A stretch of 64,000 nt of DNA, taken from Xanthocytophaga flava. Its GTDB lineage: Bacteria; Bacteroidota; Bacteroidia; Cytophagales; 172606-1. This document shows positions 49,047 through 58,351 of this stretch, one piece after another (position 1 is the first letter of the stretch; each line of letters begins with the position of its first letter). Location: NCBI GenBank assembly GCA_030068525.1, contig JASJOS010000005.1, positions 310,001 through 374,000 of the forward strand, written 5' to 3'. The notes beneath the pieces were generated by a model. The model searched no databases. It was not told the origin of the DNA and saw nothing but the letters and a program-made list of their open reading frames with translations. Both the position numbers and the translations under genes were made by a program.

Positions 49047-51191
49047 ATGACTAAAGAAGCTGTTCTCAAACAATATTTTGGGTATGATGCATTTCGCCCG
49101 TTACAGGCAGAGATTATAGATACAATACTTGGCAAAAAAGATTGTTTGGTTCTCATGCCTACAGGTGGTGGAAAATCTATCTGTTATCAGGTACCTGCAA
49201 TGGTTTTGCCTGGAATAACAGTGGTTATCTCACCACTGATTGCTTTAATGAAAGATCAGGTACAGGCATTAAAAGCCAATGGGATTGAGGCAGCCTATAT
49301 CAATAGCACACTCAACACGTCTGAGCAAAATGCGATTCTTAAAGATTGTGAGAGTGGGAAAATTAAAATTATATACGTCTCCCCAGAGAAAATCTTTGCT
49401 AATGGCTTTCTTGCCTTTTTACATACCCTTCCTGTCAATCTGTTTGCAGTAGATGAGTCTCACTGTGTCTCTTTTTGGGGACATGATTTTCGTCCGGAAT
49501 ATACTCAACTTAGCATTCTGAAAGAGTCCTTTCCAGAAGTACCTGTGGTGGCTCTTACAGCCACTGCCGATAAAGTAACCCGAAAGGATATTTTGCAACA
49601 ACTGGATATTGCAGAAGCAAAGGTATTTATAGCCTCATTTGACAGACCTAATTTGAGTCTGACGGTTTTGCAAGGCCGTAACCGGATGAAGGCGATTCAT
49701 GAATTTCTTTTAAAACATCCGAATCAACCAGGCATTGTGTATTGTCTGAGTCGTAAGTCTACAGAATCAGTAGCAGCTAAGCTAAACGAACTTGGCTATA
49801 AAACAAAGTACTATCATGCGGGTATGGATAATGATGAAAGATCCACAGTACAAGATGAATTTTTGAAGGATGACGTACAGATTATTGTAGCAACTATTGC
49901 TTTTGGGATGGGTATCGACAAATCAAATGTGCGTTGGGTAATTCATTATAACATTCCTAAAAATGTTGAAAGTTACTACCAGGAGATCGGACGTGCTGGG
50001 CGTGATGGCTTACCTAGTGATACCGTTTTATTTTATAGTTACGCAGATGTAATGATGCAAATGGACTTTAATGAGAAAGCATCTCCTGAACGTAAAGAAC
50101 TACTTAATGCCAAACTGGACCGGATGAAGCAGTATGCAACATCTGATATATGCCGTAGACGGGTACTACTTAGCTATTTCAATGAAAGTATTGATACTGA
50201 TTGTGGCAATTGTGATGTATGTAAAAACCCTCGTACCAAATTTGATGGAACAGTACTTGCGCAAAAAGCACTCTCTGCGATTGCCCGTACCAACGAAAAA
50301 GTGGCACTGGGTCTTCTGATTGATATACTAAGAGGCTCCTATCGGCAGGAGATAACAGCAAAAGGCTATCAGCAGTTGAAAACATTTGGTACGGGTAAGG
50401 ATGTTCGCTATGAAGAATGGGTTGATTATATCTACCAGATGCTGAATCTGGGCATTATGGATATTGCCTATGATGAAGGACATGTATTTAAGTTAAATAC
50501 AGCCAGTTGGCAGGTATTAAAAGAAAATCGTCCGGTACAGTTATCCGCTTTTGTGCCTTTCTCAGAACGTAAAGCAGCTGTTGTAGAAACAACAGAACCT
50601 GTGAAAACCAAACGCGAAATTATTCGGGATGAATTATTTGAACATCTTCGTACCATCCGCAAAAAACTAGCTGATAATGAAGGAGTACCTGCATACATTG
50701 TTTTCAGTGATGCTTCACTTTCGGATATGGCACAAAAGAAACCTGTAACTAAGACAGAAATGCTGAATATTACGGGCGTGGGTCAGGAGAAATTTAACCG
50801 ATATGGTGAGACATTTTTGAATGCTATTCTGGATTTTCTGGCTCAAAACAAAGGGGCTGCCCGATTGGCAGATGTGGATACCTATCAACTGACACAGCAA
50901 TTGTATGAACAGGGAAATAACATTGAAGATATTGCTTCAAAGCGGAATATGTCTCCAGGAACAATATTTACGCATTTTCTGAAACTAAGTCAGCAGGGGA
51001 TTGTCATTGATTGGAGTCGTTTTATATCAGTGGAAGATAAAAACAATATACTGGCTGGAGCCAAAAAACTGGGAATGCAAAAAGGAGACAGACTACAACC
51101 ACTGTTTGAGTATCTAGATCAGAAGCATAGCTATGAAAAAATACGAATAGCATTGATGCTGAAAGAACAGGAGAATGTAAGTAGTATATAA
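49047..51191 (+). CDS. recQ: ATP-dependent DNA helicase RecQ
   Basis: 3'-5' helicase for recombination and fork repair. 714 residues from ATG at 49047 (a GTG nine codons upstream is rejected). Walker A PTGGGKSICYQ, DESHCVSFWGHDFR (motif II plus the RecQ aromatic loop), GRAGRDG. Zinc-binding RQC cysteines in CRRR ... CGNCDVC, then winged helix. HRDC region around SDMAQKKPVTKTEML. The end adds a helix-turn-helix segment (NNIEDIASKRNMSPGTIFTH) of HTH_40 type, as in longer bacterial RecQs. Confidence 0.95.
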   Translation: MTKEAVLKQYFGYDAFRPLQAEIIDTILGKKDCLVLMPTGGGKSICYQVPAMVLPGITVVISPLIALMKDQVQALKANGIEAAYINSTLNTSEQNAILKDCESGKIKIIYVSPEKIFANGFLAFLHTLPVNLFAVDESHCVSFWGHDFRPEYTQLSILKESFPEVPVVALTATADKVTRKDILQQLDIAEAKVFIASFDRPNLSLTVLQGRNRMKAIHEFLLKHPNQPGIVYCLSRKSTESVAAKLNELGYKTKYYHAGMDNDERSTVQDEFLKDDVQIIVATIAFGMGIDKSNVRWVIHYNIPKNVESYYQEIGRAGRDGLPSDTVLFYSYADVMMQMDFNEKASPERKELLNAKLDRMKQYATSDICRRRVLLSYFNESIDTDCGNCDVCKNPRTKFDGTVLAQKALSAIARTNEKVALGLLIDILRGSYRQEITAKGYQQLKTFGTGKDVRYEEWVDYIYQMLNLGIMDIAYDEGHVFKLNTASWQVLKENRPVQLSAFVPFSERKAAVVETTEPVKTKREIIRDELFEHLRTIRKKLADNEGVPAYIVFSDASLSDMAQKKPVTKTEMLNITGVGQEKFNRYGETFLNAILDFLAQNKGAARLADVDTYQLTQQLYEQGNNIEDIASKRNMSPGTIFTHFLKLSQQGIVIDWSRFISVEDKNNILAGAKKLGMQKGDRLQPLFEYLDQKHSYEKIRIALMLKEQENVSSI

Positions 51192-51200
51192 ACATTATTT

Positions 51201-51245
51201 ATACTAAAAGGGCGTTGCATAGTCTTACAACACCCTTTTAGTATA
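51201..51245. terminator. bidirectional terminator between recQ and the aldo/keto reductase gene
   Basis: Stem ATACTAAAAGGG/CCCTTTTAGTAT extended by GTTG/CAAC, with flanking A/T runs. Confidence 0.75.
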
Positions 51246-51248
51246 AAC

Positions 51249-52112
51249 TTATTTTCTGGGCAACAATCTCATATCTTCTTCATCCAATGAAATATTGACA
51301 GCCGATACATTGTCTTCCAGATGGTTGACAGAGGATGTTCCAGGAATCAGAAGTGTAACAGGAGAGGCTTTTAATAGCCATGCTAATGCAATCTGATACT
51401 CAGAAGCATTGTGTTTTTCTGCCACTTTCTTTAATGCTTTTTCGGCACTTAGATCACCTGCTTGTAAAGGATACCATGGAATAAATGCAACCTGATTTTG
51501 TTCACACCAGGTTAATACGTCATTCCAGCGTTGATTTCCATAGTTATACATATTCTGAACAGATACAACTTTTACAAGTTTACTAGCCTGTTCAATCTGC
51601 TGAATAGAAACCTCTGATAAACCAATATGGCGAATCAGGCCTTTATCCTGAGCATCTTTTAATACTCCGAGAGATTCTTCCACAGGTACTTGAGGGTCAA
51701 ATCGATGGAGTTGATACAAATCTATTGTATCAAGCTTCAGGCGTTTTAAACTTCCTTCCAGAGCTGCTTTCAAATGTTTGGGTTGCCCGTTTACTGACCA
51801 TTGGTTAGGTCCTGTACGGGTAAAGCCTCCTTTAGTGGCAATGACCAGGTCTTTGGGATAAGGATAAAGTGCTTCTGCAATAATTTCTTCTGAAACATCA
51901 GGCCCATAGCTATCTGCTGTATCAATAAAATTTACCCCTACTTCAACGGCTTTTTTAAGTACACGTATAGCTTCTGCCCGGTCTTTAGGCGGTCCCCAAA
52001 TGCCTTGTCCGGTAATGCGCATGGCTCCATACCCCATTCGATTGACAGGTAAATCTCCTGCAAGTGTAAATGTTCCGGCAGTTGCGGCATTGATTGTGGT
52101 TGTTTCTTTCAT
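51249..52112 (-). CDS. aldo/keto reductase
   Basis: NADPH-dependent oxidoreductase, TIM barrel, 287 residues. Catalytic residues visible in order: Asp and Tyr in FIDTADSYG, Lys in IATKGGF, His in YQLHRFD. C-terminal cofactor segment LLIPGTSSVNHLEDN. Resembles the YdbC-like/AKR general reductases; substrate not determined. ATG at 52112. Single gene. Confidence 0.9.
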   Translation of the reverse strand: MKETTTINAATAGTFTLAGDLPVNRMGYGAMRITGQGIWGPPKDRAEAIRVLKKAVEVGVNFIDTADSYGPDVSEEIIAEALYPYPKDLVIATKGGFTRTGPNQWSVNGQPKHLKAALEGSLKRLKLDTIDLYQLHRFDPQVPVEESLGVLKDAQDKGLIRHIGLSEVSIQQIEQASKLVKVVSVQNMYNYGNQRWNDVLTWCEQNQVAFIPWYPLQAGDLSAEKALKKVAEKHNASEYQIALAWLLKASPVTLLIPGTSSVNHLEDNVSAVNISLDEEDMRLLPRK

Positions 52113-52478
52113 GGCAGGATAAGAATAGTGAGAAAAATGGACGAAGATTTTATTATAACTAAGTCTTCAGGATTTAAGTTTATTTTATATCAATAATAGA
52201 GAAAATACAATCTTCTGTAGCTAGCTTATAGATGGACAAAATAGGGAAATTCAAATAAAAACGCGTGTTTGTGGCTTTTTGCCAAACATCTGAATAGCAT
52301 ATAAGAATCAGATAAAATATTTTTTGGTTTTTATTCCCCATTTTTTTCCCGTAATTTTTTCAAAAAATTTACCTCCTCTCGTTTTTCTAATCACGAGAGA
52401 GGTTTATAATTTTGAAAAGAGTTAAGTCCAATGCTGACATATTGTTAGCCTCAAACCACGCATACATTTCAATATTCT
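52113..52478. other. 366-bp divergent intergenic region, nothing recognised
   Basis: AT-rich spacer with several T and A homopolymers. No ORF, RNA or clear promoter box identified. Holds the start regions of the aldo/keto reductase and the ABC transporter. Confidence 0.4.
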
Positions 52479-55400
52479 GTGAGAGAACAAGTACTAAAAG
52501 CCATTTTACAACTACTTGCCATCAGTGCGAGAATTGATGGTATTTCAGAAGAAGAACGGGAAACAATTCGAAAGTTTTTATACGAAAATGTTGACGATGA
52601 GTCAGTCCCTACTTACATCCGTACATTCGAAAACTATCTGAAAACCTCATCGTCTACAGATGAGGAGATCTATCGCATTTGCTCCCAAATCAATAGCGAA
52701 CTGGAATTAAAGCAAAAGGTTATCATTGTTTTGCGTCTGATTGAGATTGGTTTGGCCGACAATACATTTTCTTCTTCAGAAGATCATTTTATGCGACTGG
52801 TATGTGAGGCTTTGCATGTCGAAAAAAGCATCTATACAACCATCCGCGAGTTCGTAGAGACCAGAGATATTTATAGTGTTCAGTCAGAGGATGTCTTGAT
52901 TATAGATTCACAGGACCCTCCTAAAGATCTTACAGCAGCGTATCTGCAGAAACCGGGAATTAAAAGCACATTGGGAGTACTGCGCCTGACTGAAGGAGAT
53001 ATGTACCTGTTGGGAGCTGCCCACCCGGCTACTGAAGTATTTCTGAATGGCCAACAGCTCAAATCACATTATGTCACTCCTCTAACCAGTGGTAGTGTAA
53101 TCCGTGCTTCTTCTGAAACAATTTATTACAGTGATATCCTTGGGCATTTTTTACGTTCTGAACATATTCAACGTATTGTTTTTGAGGTAAAGGATGTAGA
53201 GTTTTTCTTTCCTAATGGAAAACAGGGATTACATCCTGTCAATATCGCAGAAGAATCCGGTACACTGGTAGCAATCATGGGAGCAAGTGGCTCTGGGAAA
53301 TCAACTTTGTTAAACGTCCTCAATGGAAATTTGCATCCGCAAAGAGGCCGCGTATTAATCAACGGATTGGATATTCACAGGCAGGCAAATTGTGTACAGG
53401 GTGTAATTGGCTATGTGCCACAGCAAAACTTCCTGATTGAAGAGCTAACTGTCTATCAAAACCTGTATTTCACTACCCAACTCTGTTTTGCACATCTGTC
53501 AGAGTTTGACGTAAATCGTTTGGTTGTACAGACATTACGAAGCCTTGGCTTATATGAGGTAAAGGACTTGCGTGTAGGCTCTTCTCTTGATAAAACGATT
53601 AGTGGCGGTCAGCGAAAACGGCTGAATATAGGTTTGGAACTGGTAAGACAACCATCTGTGATGTTTGTGGATGAGCCAACGTCAGGATTATCTTCACGGG
53701 ATTCTGAAAACATCATGGATTTATTACGGGAGTTAACCATGCTGGGCAAATTGATCTTTGTGGTTATCCATCAGCCCTCGCCTGAAATCTTCAAGATGTT
53801 TGACAAACTAATTGTGATGGATACAGGTGGATATCAGGTTTATTATGGGAACCCAACAGAAGGTGTTCTCTATTTCAAGAATCTTGTACATCAGGTAGAT
53901 AGGCTGGAAATTAACTCAGAACAAATCTTTAACATACTAGAAGCTAAGGTTGTAGACGAGTATGGCAATCCTACTACAGACCGTAAAATATCACCACAAC
54001 GATGGTATTATTACTTTAAAGAGAAAGTCAAGCTACCTGTTTTAACTCCCACACGTGAGCAACCACCACATACCTTAAATATCCCGAACCGACTTAGACA
54101 GTGGAGTATCTATACTATACGTGATATTCTGGCCAAGCTTAGTAACAGACAGTATATTACAATCAACCTTATACAAGCGCCTTTGCTTGCGTTGATCTTA
54201 TCATATATTGTACGTTATCATCCAGTAGATGAACTAACCAATAAAGGTACATACGTATTTGCTGAGAATGTCAATATTCCAGCTTTTATCTTTATGAGTA
54301 TTATCATTTCTCTGTTTATGGGTTTAACCATAAGTGCAGAGGAAATTATTAAAGATGCTAAAACAAGAAAACGAGAAGCTTTTCTACATTTAAGCCGTAA
54401 TAGTTATCTGTCTTCAAAGGTGTTTGTATTATTTGGTTTCTCAGTTATACAAACGGTAAGTTATATATTAGTTGCCAATCGGGTTGTAGGTATTGATGGA
54501 ATGGACCTCACCTACTTCTTTGTACTCTTTAGTGGGGCTTGTTTTGCGAATATGCTGGGCCTTAATGTTTCTGCCACATTTAATTCAGTTATTACTATCT
54601 ACATTCTGATTCCTATACTGCTTATTCCACAACTAGTGCTAGGAGGTATAGTAATAAAGTTTGATGAGATCAATCCTGCTATTTATAAACAGGGCGAGGT
54701 ACCCGTGATGGGTGATTTTATGGCTTCACGCTGGGGATTTGAAGCATTGGTTGTTGAGCAGTTTATGCATAACCGATATGAAAAGCGCTTCTACCCGTAT
54801 GATAAAGATATTGCTGTAGCAGATTATAAAAAGACATATTATCTGCCGACCTTATCATCAAAACTGGAATATTGTATGAGTCTGGAGGATGCAGAAGACA
54901 GGCTCTATAATGAACAATATATTGATTATCTGGAAGTATTGCGACATGAAGTAAAACATGAAATGACTGAGAACCCTACTATGCTTTTTGCAGGAGTAGA
55001 TAGCATTACACCTACACGATTTACACATAAATTGGCTATACGACTCAAGCATTTTCTGGATAAGTCACGTTTATTTTATTTGCAGAAATACAATCAGGCT
55101 TATGACCAACGCGATAGCCTGATGCGGAGAATAACTCAAGGAGAAGAAGCCCGTCAGCAACTGATCGAGCAACGTGCCCGTTATTACAATGAGATTATTG
55201 GGAAGCTGGCTACAAATTCAACAGCAGAGAATAGGATCATAGAATACAAAGGTAGTTTGATTCAAAAGATCTATCCTATTTATCATACTCCTGTAGTTAC
55301 AGGTAGCTTTTGGGACTGGCGAACACACTTTTATGCTCCCAGCAAGCCTTTTCTGGGCATTCAGATTCCTACCTTGTGGTTTAATATGATTATGATATGG

Positions 55401-55526
55401 ATGATGACAGGACTATTGTATCTTACACTGTATTACAATGTATTTCGCCGGATTGTGGAAGGAACTGTTTTTGGGGAATTGTTTGGAATGTGGAGAAGGA
55501 AACGAGACGAAGAGCCTGCCAGATAA
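52479..55526 (+). CDS. ABCG-like transporter with TerB-like and FHA-like N-terminal regions
   Basis: 1015 residues, GTG start. Residues about 1-140 are helical and resemble a TerB-type domain (LLAISARIDGISEEERETIRKF). Residues 150-215 are a short beta segment like a FHA domain (GDMYLLGAAHPATEVFLNGQQL). ABC ATPase: Walker A GASGSGKST near 270, signature ISGGQRKRL near 374, Walker B VMFVDEPTSGL near 396. The membrane half (ABC2 type, about six helices) carries a long soluble loop with coiled coil before the last helix. ABC-membrane order in one chain is the ABCG half-transporter plan, so a dimer is expected. Substrate unknown. Confidence 0.85.
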   Translation: MREQVLKAILQLLAISARIDGISEEERETIRKFLYENVDDESVPTYIRTFENYLKTSSSTDEEIYRICSQINSELELKQKVIIVLRLIEIGLADNTFSSSEDHFMRLVCEALHVEKSIYTTIREFVETRDIYSVQSEDVLIIDSQDPPKDLTAAYLQKPGIKSTLGVLRLTEGDMYLLGAAHPATEVFLNGQQLKSHYVTPLTSGSVIRASSETIYYSDILGHFLRSEHIQRIVFEVKDVEFFFPNGKQGLHPVNIAEESGTLVAIMGASGSGKSTLLNVLNGNLHPQRGRVLINGLDIHRQANCVQGVIGYVPQQNFLIEELTVYQNLYFTTQLCFAHLSEFDVNRLVVQTLRSLGLYEVKDLRVGSSLDKTISGGQRKRLNIGLELVRQPSVMFVDEPTSGLSSRDSENIMDLLRELTMLGKLIFVVIHQPSPEIFKMFDKLIVMDTGGYQVYYGNPTEGVLYFKNLVHQVDRLEINSEQIFNILEAKVVDEYGNPTTDRKISPQRWYYYFKEKVKLPVLTPTREQPPHTLNIPNRLRQWSIYTIRDILAKLSNRQYITINLIQAPLLALILSYIVRYHPVDELTNKGTYVFAENVNIPAFIFMSIIISLFMGLTISAEEIIKDAKTRKREAFLHLSRNSYLSSKVFVLFGFSVIQTVSYILVANRVVGIDGMDLTYFFVLFSGACFANMLGLNVSATFNSVITIYILIPILLIPQLVLGGIVIKFDEINPAIYKQGEVPVMGDFMASRWGFEALVVEQFMHNRYEKRFYPYDKDIAVADYKKTYYLPTLSSKLEYCMSLEDAEDRLYNEQYIDYLEVLRHEVKHEMTENPTMLFAGVDSITPTRFTHKLAIRLKHFLDKSRLFYLQKYNQAYDQRDSLMRRITQGEEARQQLIEQRARYYNEIIGKLATNSTAENRIIEYKGSLIQKIYPIYHTPVVTGSFWDWRTHFYAPSKPFLGIQIPTLWFNMIMIWMMTGLLYLTLYYNVFRRIVEGTVFGELFGMWRRKRDEEPAR

Positions 55527-55539
55527 AGACATAGTGTGC

Positions 55540-56926
55540 TACTCCCCAGAATTGGGACCACTAGTTAAGATGAAAAATAAAAACTAAACTAGTGATCAAA
55601 TGAAAGGAAAACGCAAAAAATATACGGCCAGCTTTAAGGCTAAAGTAGCTCTGGAAGCCATAAAAGACAAGCAAACTTTAGCGGAATTATCCAAGAAGTT
55701 TGAGGTTCATGCAAATATGATCAGCAGCCGATGGCACGCACGTAGCAGGTTGGAAGCAAGAGTTTTTGGAGAAAGCCACCTCTATTTTTGAAAAGGATAC
55801 CGATCAGGATTCAGAAGAAAAGATTGATCCCGAGCCCTTATATGCTCGAATTGGAAGGCTCGAATTAGCCGAAGATGCCATCGTAGCAGGTTGTAAATGA
55901 ATTTCTAAAAAAAAGCTTGAAAAAGCTTCATTAACTGAGCGCAGATCCATGATTGAGCGAGAAAATCAACTTAGTATTCGGATTCAATGTGCGTTTTTGA
56001 AGCTTCTTGGCTGGATTTTCATCGAAGTGGGCTCTATTACCAGACAGCCAAAGAAACAAGTGAGAATTTGATATTAATGCGATTATTAGATGAACGGTAT
56101 TTGAATTTTCCAACAGAAGGCGTTTTGCAAATGCAGGATTATTTGCGTGCTGAAGGGTATATAGTGAATCATAAACGAGTCAGAAGGCTCTTGCGCATGA
56201 CGTTGCAGAGACAATGGGTATTATGGCTATCTATCCAAAGCCTAATCTGAGTAAGCTAGGAAAAGCAGAATATATTTATCCATATTTACTTAAGAATCTC
56301 TCTATTACAGAAAAGAATCATGTCTGGCTACGGATCAGAGATGATCCATGATATAACCTATCTGCCTATGAGTAAAGGGTTTATGTATCTGGTGGCAATC
56401 CTAGATGAACCTGCGACAGAACCTGCATCTGGGTTTATATTCTCGCTTTGTTGTAGGTTGGGATATTTCTAATAGTATGCAGGCTGAATGGGTGATCGAA
56501 ACACTACATTTAGCAGTTCTCTCCTATGGAAAATGTCAAATTATCAACTGGAGCATGACGCTCCAATGACCAGGGGAGTCAATTTACCTGCAAAAAATGG
56601 GTTGAGTATCTAAAAAAAGAAAATATTCAAATTTCTATGGATGGAAAAGGAAAACCTCAACCAGGCTTGATCTGGGATTGAGCTATCGACAATGTTTTTA
56701 TTGAGCGTTTGTGGAGAACGGTAAAATATGAATACCTTTACTTAAATCCTCCAGAAGATGGCTGGCAATTGTATCAAGGGCTAAGTGAGTTCTTTAAAAG
56801 GTACAATTATCAAAAACACCACCAAGGCATTGGTCGGAGCACACCAGCTTCACGATTTTATTCAATAAAGGTAGAATCTGTTTTCAACTAAGAATTACCA
56901 CTTGTTGGTCCTAACATTAGGGAGTA
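55540..56926 (+). mobile_element. decayed IS3-family insertion sequence
   Basis: About 1.39 kb bounded by imperfect inverted repeats: TACTCCCCAGAATTGGGACC at the left (55540-55561) and the complement of TACTCCCTAATGTTAGGACC at the right (56905-56926), 16 of 22 positions matching. The interior carries an OrfA-OrfB pair of IS3 type. A CATA at 55530-55533 and 56930-56933 might be a target duplication but fits the ends poorly. Confidence 0.75.
55600..56891 (+). pseudogene. IS3-family transposase OrfA-OrfB, broken by eight short insertions
   Basis: OrfA begins MKGKRKKYTASFKAKVALEA with a helix-turn-helix (LAELSKKFEVHANMIS). OrfB shows the HTH_21 region and DDE core: DQGSQFTCKKWVEYL, AIDNVFIERLWRTVKYEY, HHQGIGRSTPASRFYS. 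The natural OrfA/OrfB -1 frameshift site, an A8G run at 55907-55915, is still there. Reading is interrupted by extra DNA at 55728-55749 (22 nt), 55868-55892 (25), 56006-56019 (14), 56200-56213 (14), 56328-56349 (22 for 6), 56407-56434 (28), 56549-56567 (19 for 3) and 56652-56681 (30 for 3). Frames before and after each agree with these lengths. Not functional as written. Confidence 0.8.
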
Positions 56927-56999
56927 CCTCATACAGATAGCTGATAAACGAAAAATGGGAGTGTATTCGCTCCCATTTCTATACAGATTCTTTACTTTA

Positions 57000-57770
57000 T
57001 TATTCGCCTTCAACCAGAGCTTCCTGTTCTTCTTTTTCTTCTTTGCGTTCAATCCAGAAGTTATTGAAACCTTCACCTACCCGTATATAGGCTAACCCAT
57101 ACTGAATCATTTCCAGGATAGCAAGAAAGTTATATATAACGGCAATTTTACTGTCATTCAAGGCAATAATATCAGTAAAGGAAAGACGGTAGTCGGCATT
57201 TAGGCGTTCCGTGATCCATTTTTTTTGCCCTTCAATAGTATATGGATACTGAATTACTTTATGTATAGGGCGGTTCTGATTGATCTGGTAGCGGGTCAGT
57301 ACTTTTTGATATACTTTTAGTAGTTTATAAAGGTCCAGATCCTGAAGTTCTACATCAACATTGCTTTTTTCCGCAATGCTATGCAGTTCTTTTACAATAT
57401 TCCCTCGTACTTCCTGATTCTGTCGGTCCTCTTCCCATTTGGAAAATTCACCAATCACAGATTTGTATTTTTTGTATTCAAGCAGGTGCTTTACCAATTC
57501 ATCCCGGGGATCTATCTCATTGCCTTGTTCATCAAGTTCAGGACGAGGTAATAACATCTTGGCTTTGATACGCATCAAAGTGGCTGCTACCAGAATAAAT
57601 TCGCTGGCCAGATCAATATTGATGGCTTCAAGTTCATGAAGATACGTTAGAAACTCATCTGTAATTCGTGAGATAGGAATATCATGTATATCTAACTCAT
57701 CCCTTTCAATAAAGAAAAGCAGTAGGTCGAAAGGTCCCTCAAAAAGAGGAAGTTTTATCTCAAAATTCAA
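57000..57770 (-). CDS. scpA: segregation and condensation protein A
   Basis: Kleisin subunit of the SMC-ScpAB condensin. 256 residues. The N-terminal family signature is FEGPFDLLLFFIERDELDIHDIPI; LASEFILVAATLMRIKAKMLLP follows, and a winged-helix-like C-terminus ends in an acidic tail. No ATG is available: TTG at 57770 aligns with the normal ScpA N-terminus. ScpB is not adjacent. Followed upstream by dciA on the same strand, 117 bp away. Confidence 0.92.
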   Translation of the reverse strand: MNFEIKLPLFEGPFDLLLFFIERDELDIHDIPISRITDEFLTYLHELEAINIDLASEFILVAATLMRIKAKMLLPRPELDEQGNEIDPRDELVKHLLEYKKYKSVIGEFSKWEEDRQNQEVRGNIVKELHSIAEKSNVDVELQDLDLYKLLKVYQKVLTRYQINQNRPIHKVIQYPYTIEGQKKWITERLNADYRLSFTDIIALNDSKIAVIYNFLAILEMIQYGLAYIRVGEGFNNFWIERKEEKEEQEALVEGE

Positions 57771-57887
57771 TGCTGTCTGGTTAATACAAAGATCGGTTTC
57801 TCCGAAAGCGAATATAGGATTTTTTTTGTGTTTATTGTAATCCTGGCCTGCGTTTTTTAAGATAAACGGAGCAACTGATTAAACAAA

Positions 57888-58205
57888 TTATAGAAACACA
57901 ACATCATCAATAACGTTAGCTTTTACTTCTTCATTCAGAAGTTCAATAATTCTGGATTTTCCCAGTAAAAGTTCATTTGCCAGAGAAGGAGAAGTGATTT
58001 GAAGAAATAACTTACGATCCTGTACATATACCCTTTCAGTACGCCGGGCAATGGCCACACCCATAATACGCCCCCATGCATGAACCACATGAGTTTCATC
58101 AAACTTACTACGTAGCCGATATACACGTAAAAGCTCATCAATGGCTTCTTTCATGGTGTAATCGCTTGCCTTACGGGCTTGATCAGGTTGGTGTTTGAAC
58201 TTCAT
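57888..58205 (-). CDS. DciA/DUF721 family protein
   Basis: 105 residues. DUF721 core: RKASDYTMKEAIDELLRVYRL, then HAWGRIMGVAIARRTERVYV and LFLQITSPSLANELLLGKS. DciA members load or assist the replicative helicase DnaB in bacteria lacking DnaC; here this is inferred from the family. ATG at 58205 is chosen over TTG two codons earlier. A perfect TATCTTTG box ends three bases before this ATG, so the transcript may be leaderless. Confidence 0.85.
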   Translation of the reverse strand: MKFKHQPDQARKASDYTMKEAIDELLRVYRLRSKFDETHVVHAWGRIMGVAIARRTERVYVQDRKLFLQITSPSLANELLLGKSRIIELLNEEVKANVIDDVVFL

Positions 58206-58208
58206 GCC

Positions 58209-58216
58209 CAAAGATA
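58209..58216 (-). promoter_or_regulatory. TAnnTTTG -7 element immediately upstream of dciA
   Basis: TATCTTTG on the minus strand, separated from the ATG at 58205 by GGC. A start of transcription 5-7 bases further on would fall at or just inside the start codon. Confidence 0.4.
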
Positions 58217-58351
58217 CGGTATTCCCGTTTGTAAACTATTTCTTTACTAAGAAAAACTCCTAACTTTTTGATAAATAAAAACTCCCCTTCGATTTGTCTA
58301 TAATTACATCAAAGGAGAGCTAAGATATTGAAAAGAAGCAAATCTTTTGTT

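Noticed and set aside
55530-56933. CATA repeats as target duplication of the IS3 element
   Set aside because: They do not sit flush with both inverted repeats; a 4-base match is likely chance.
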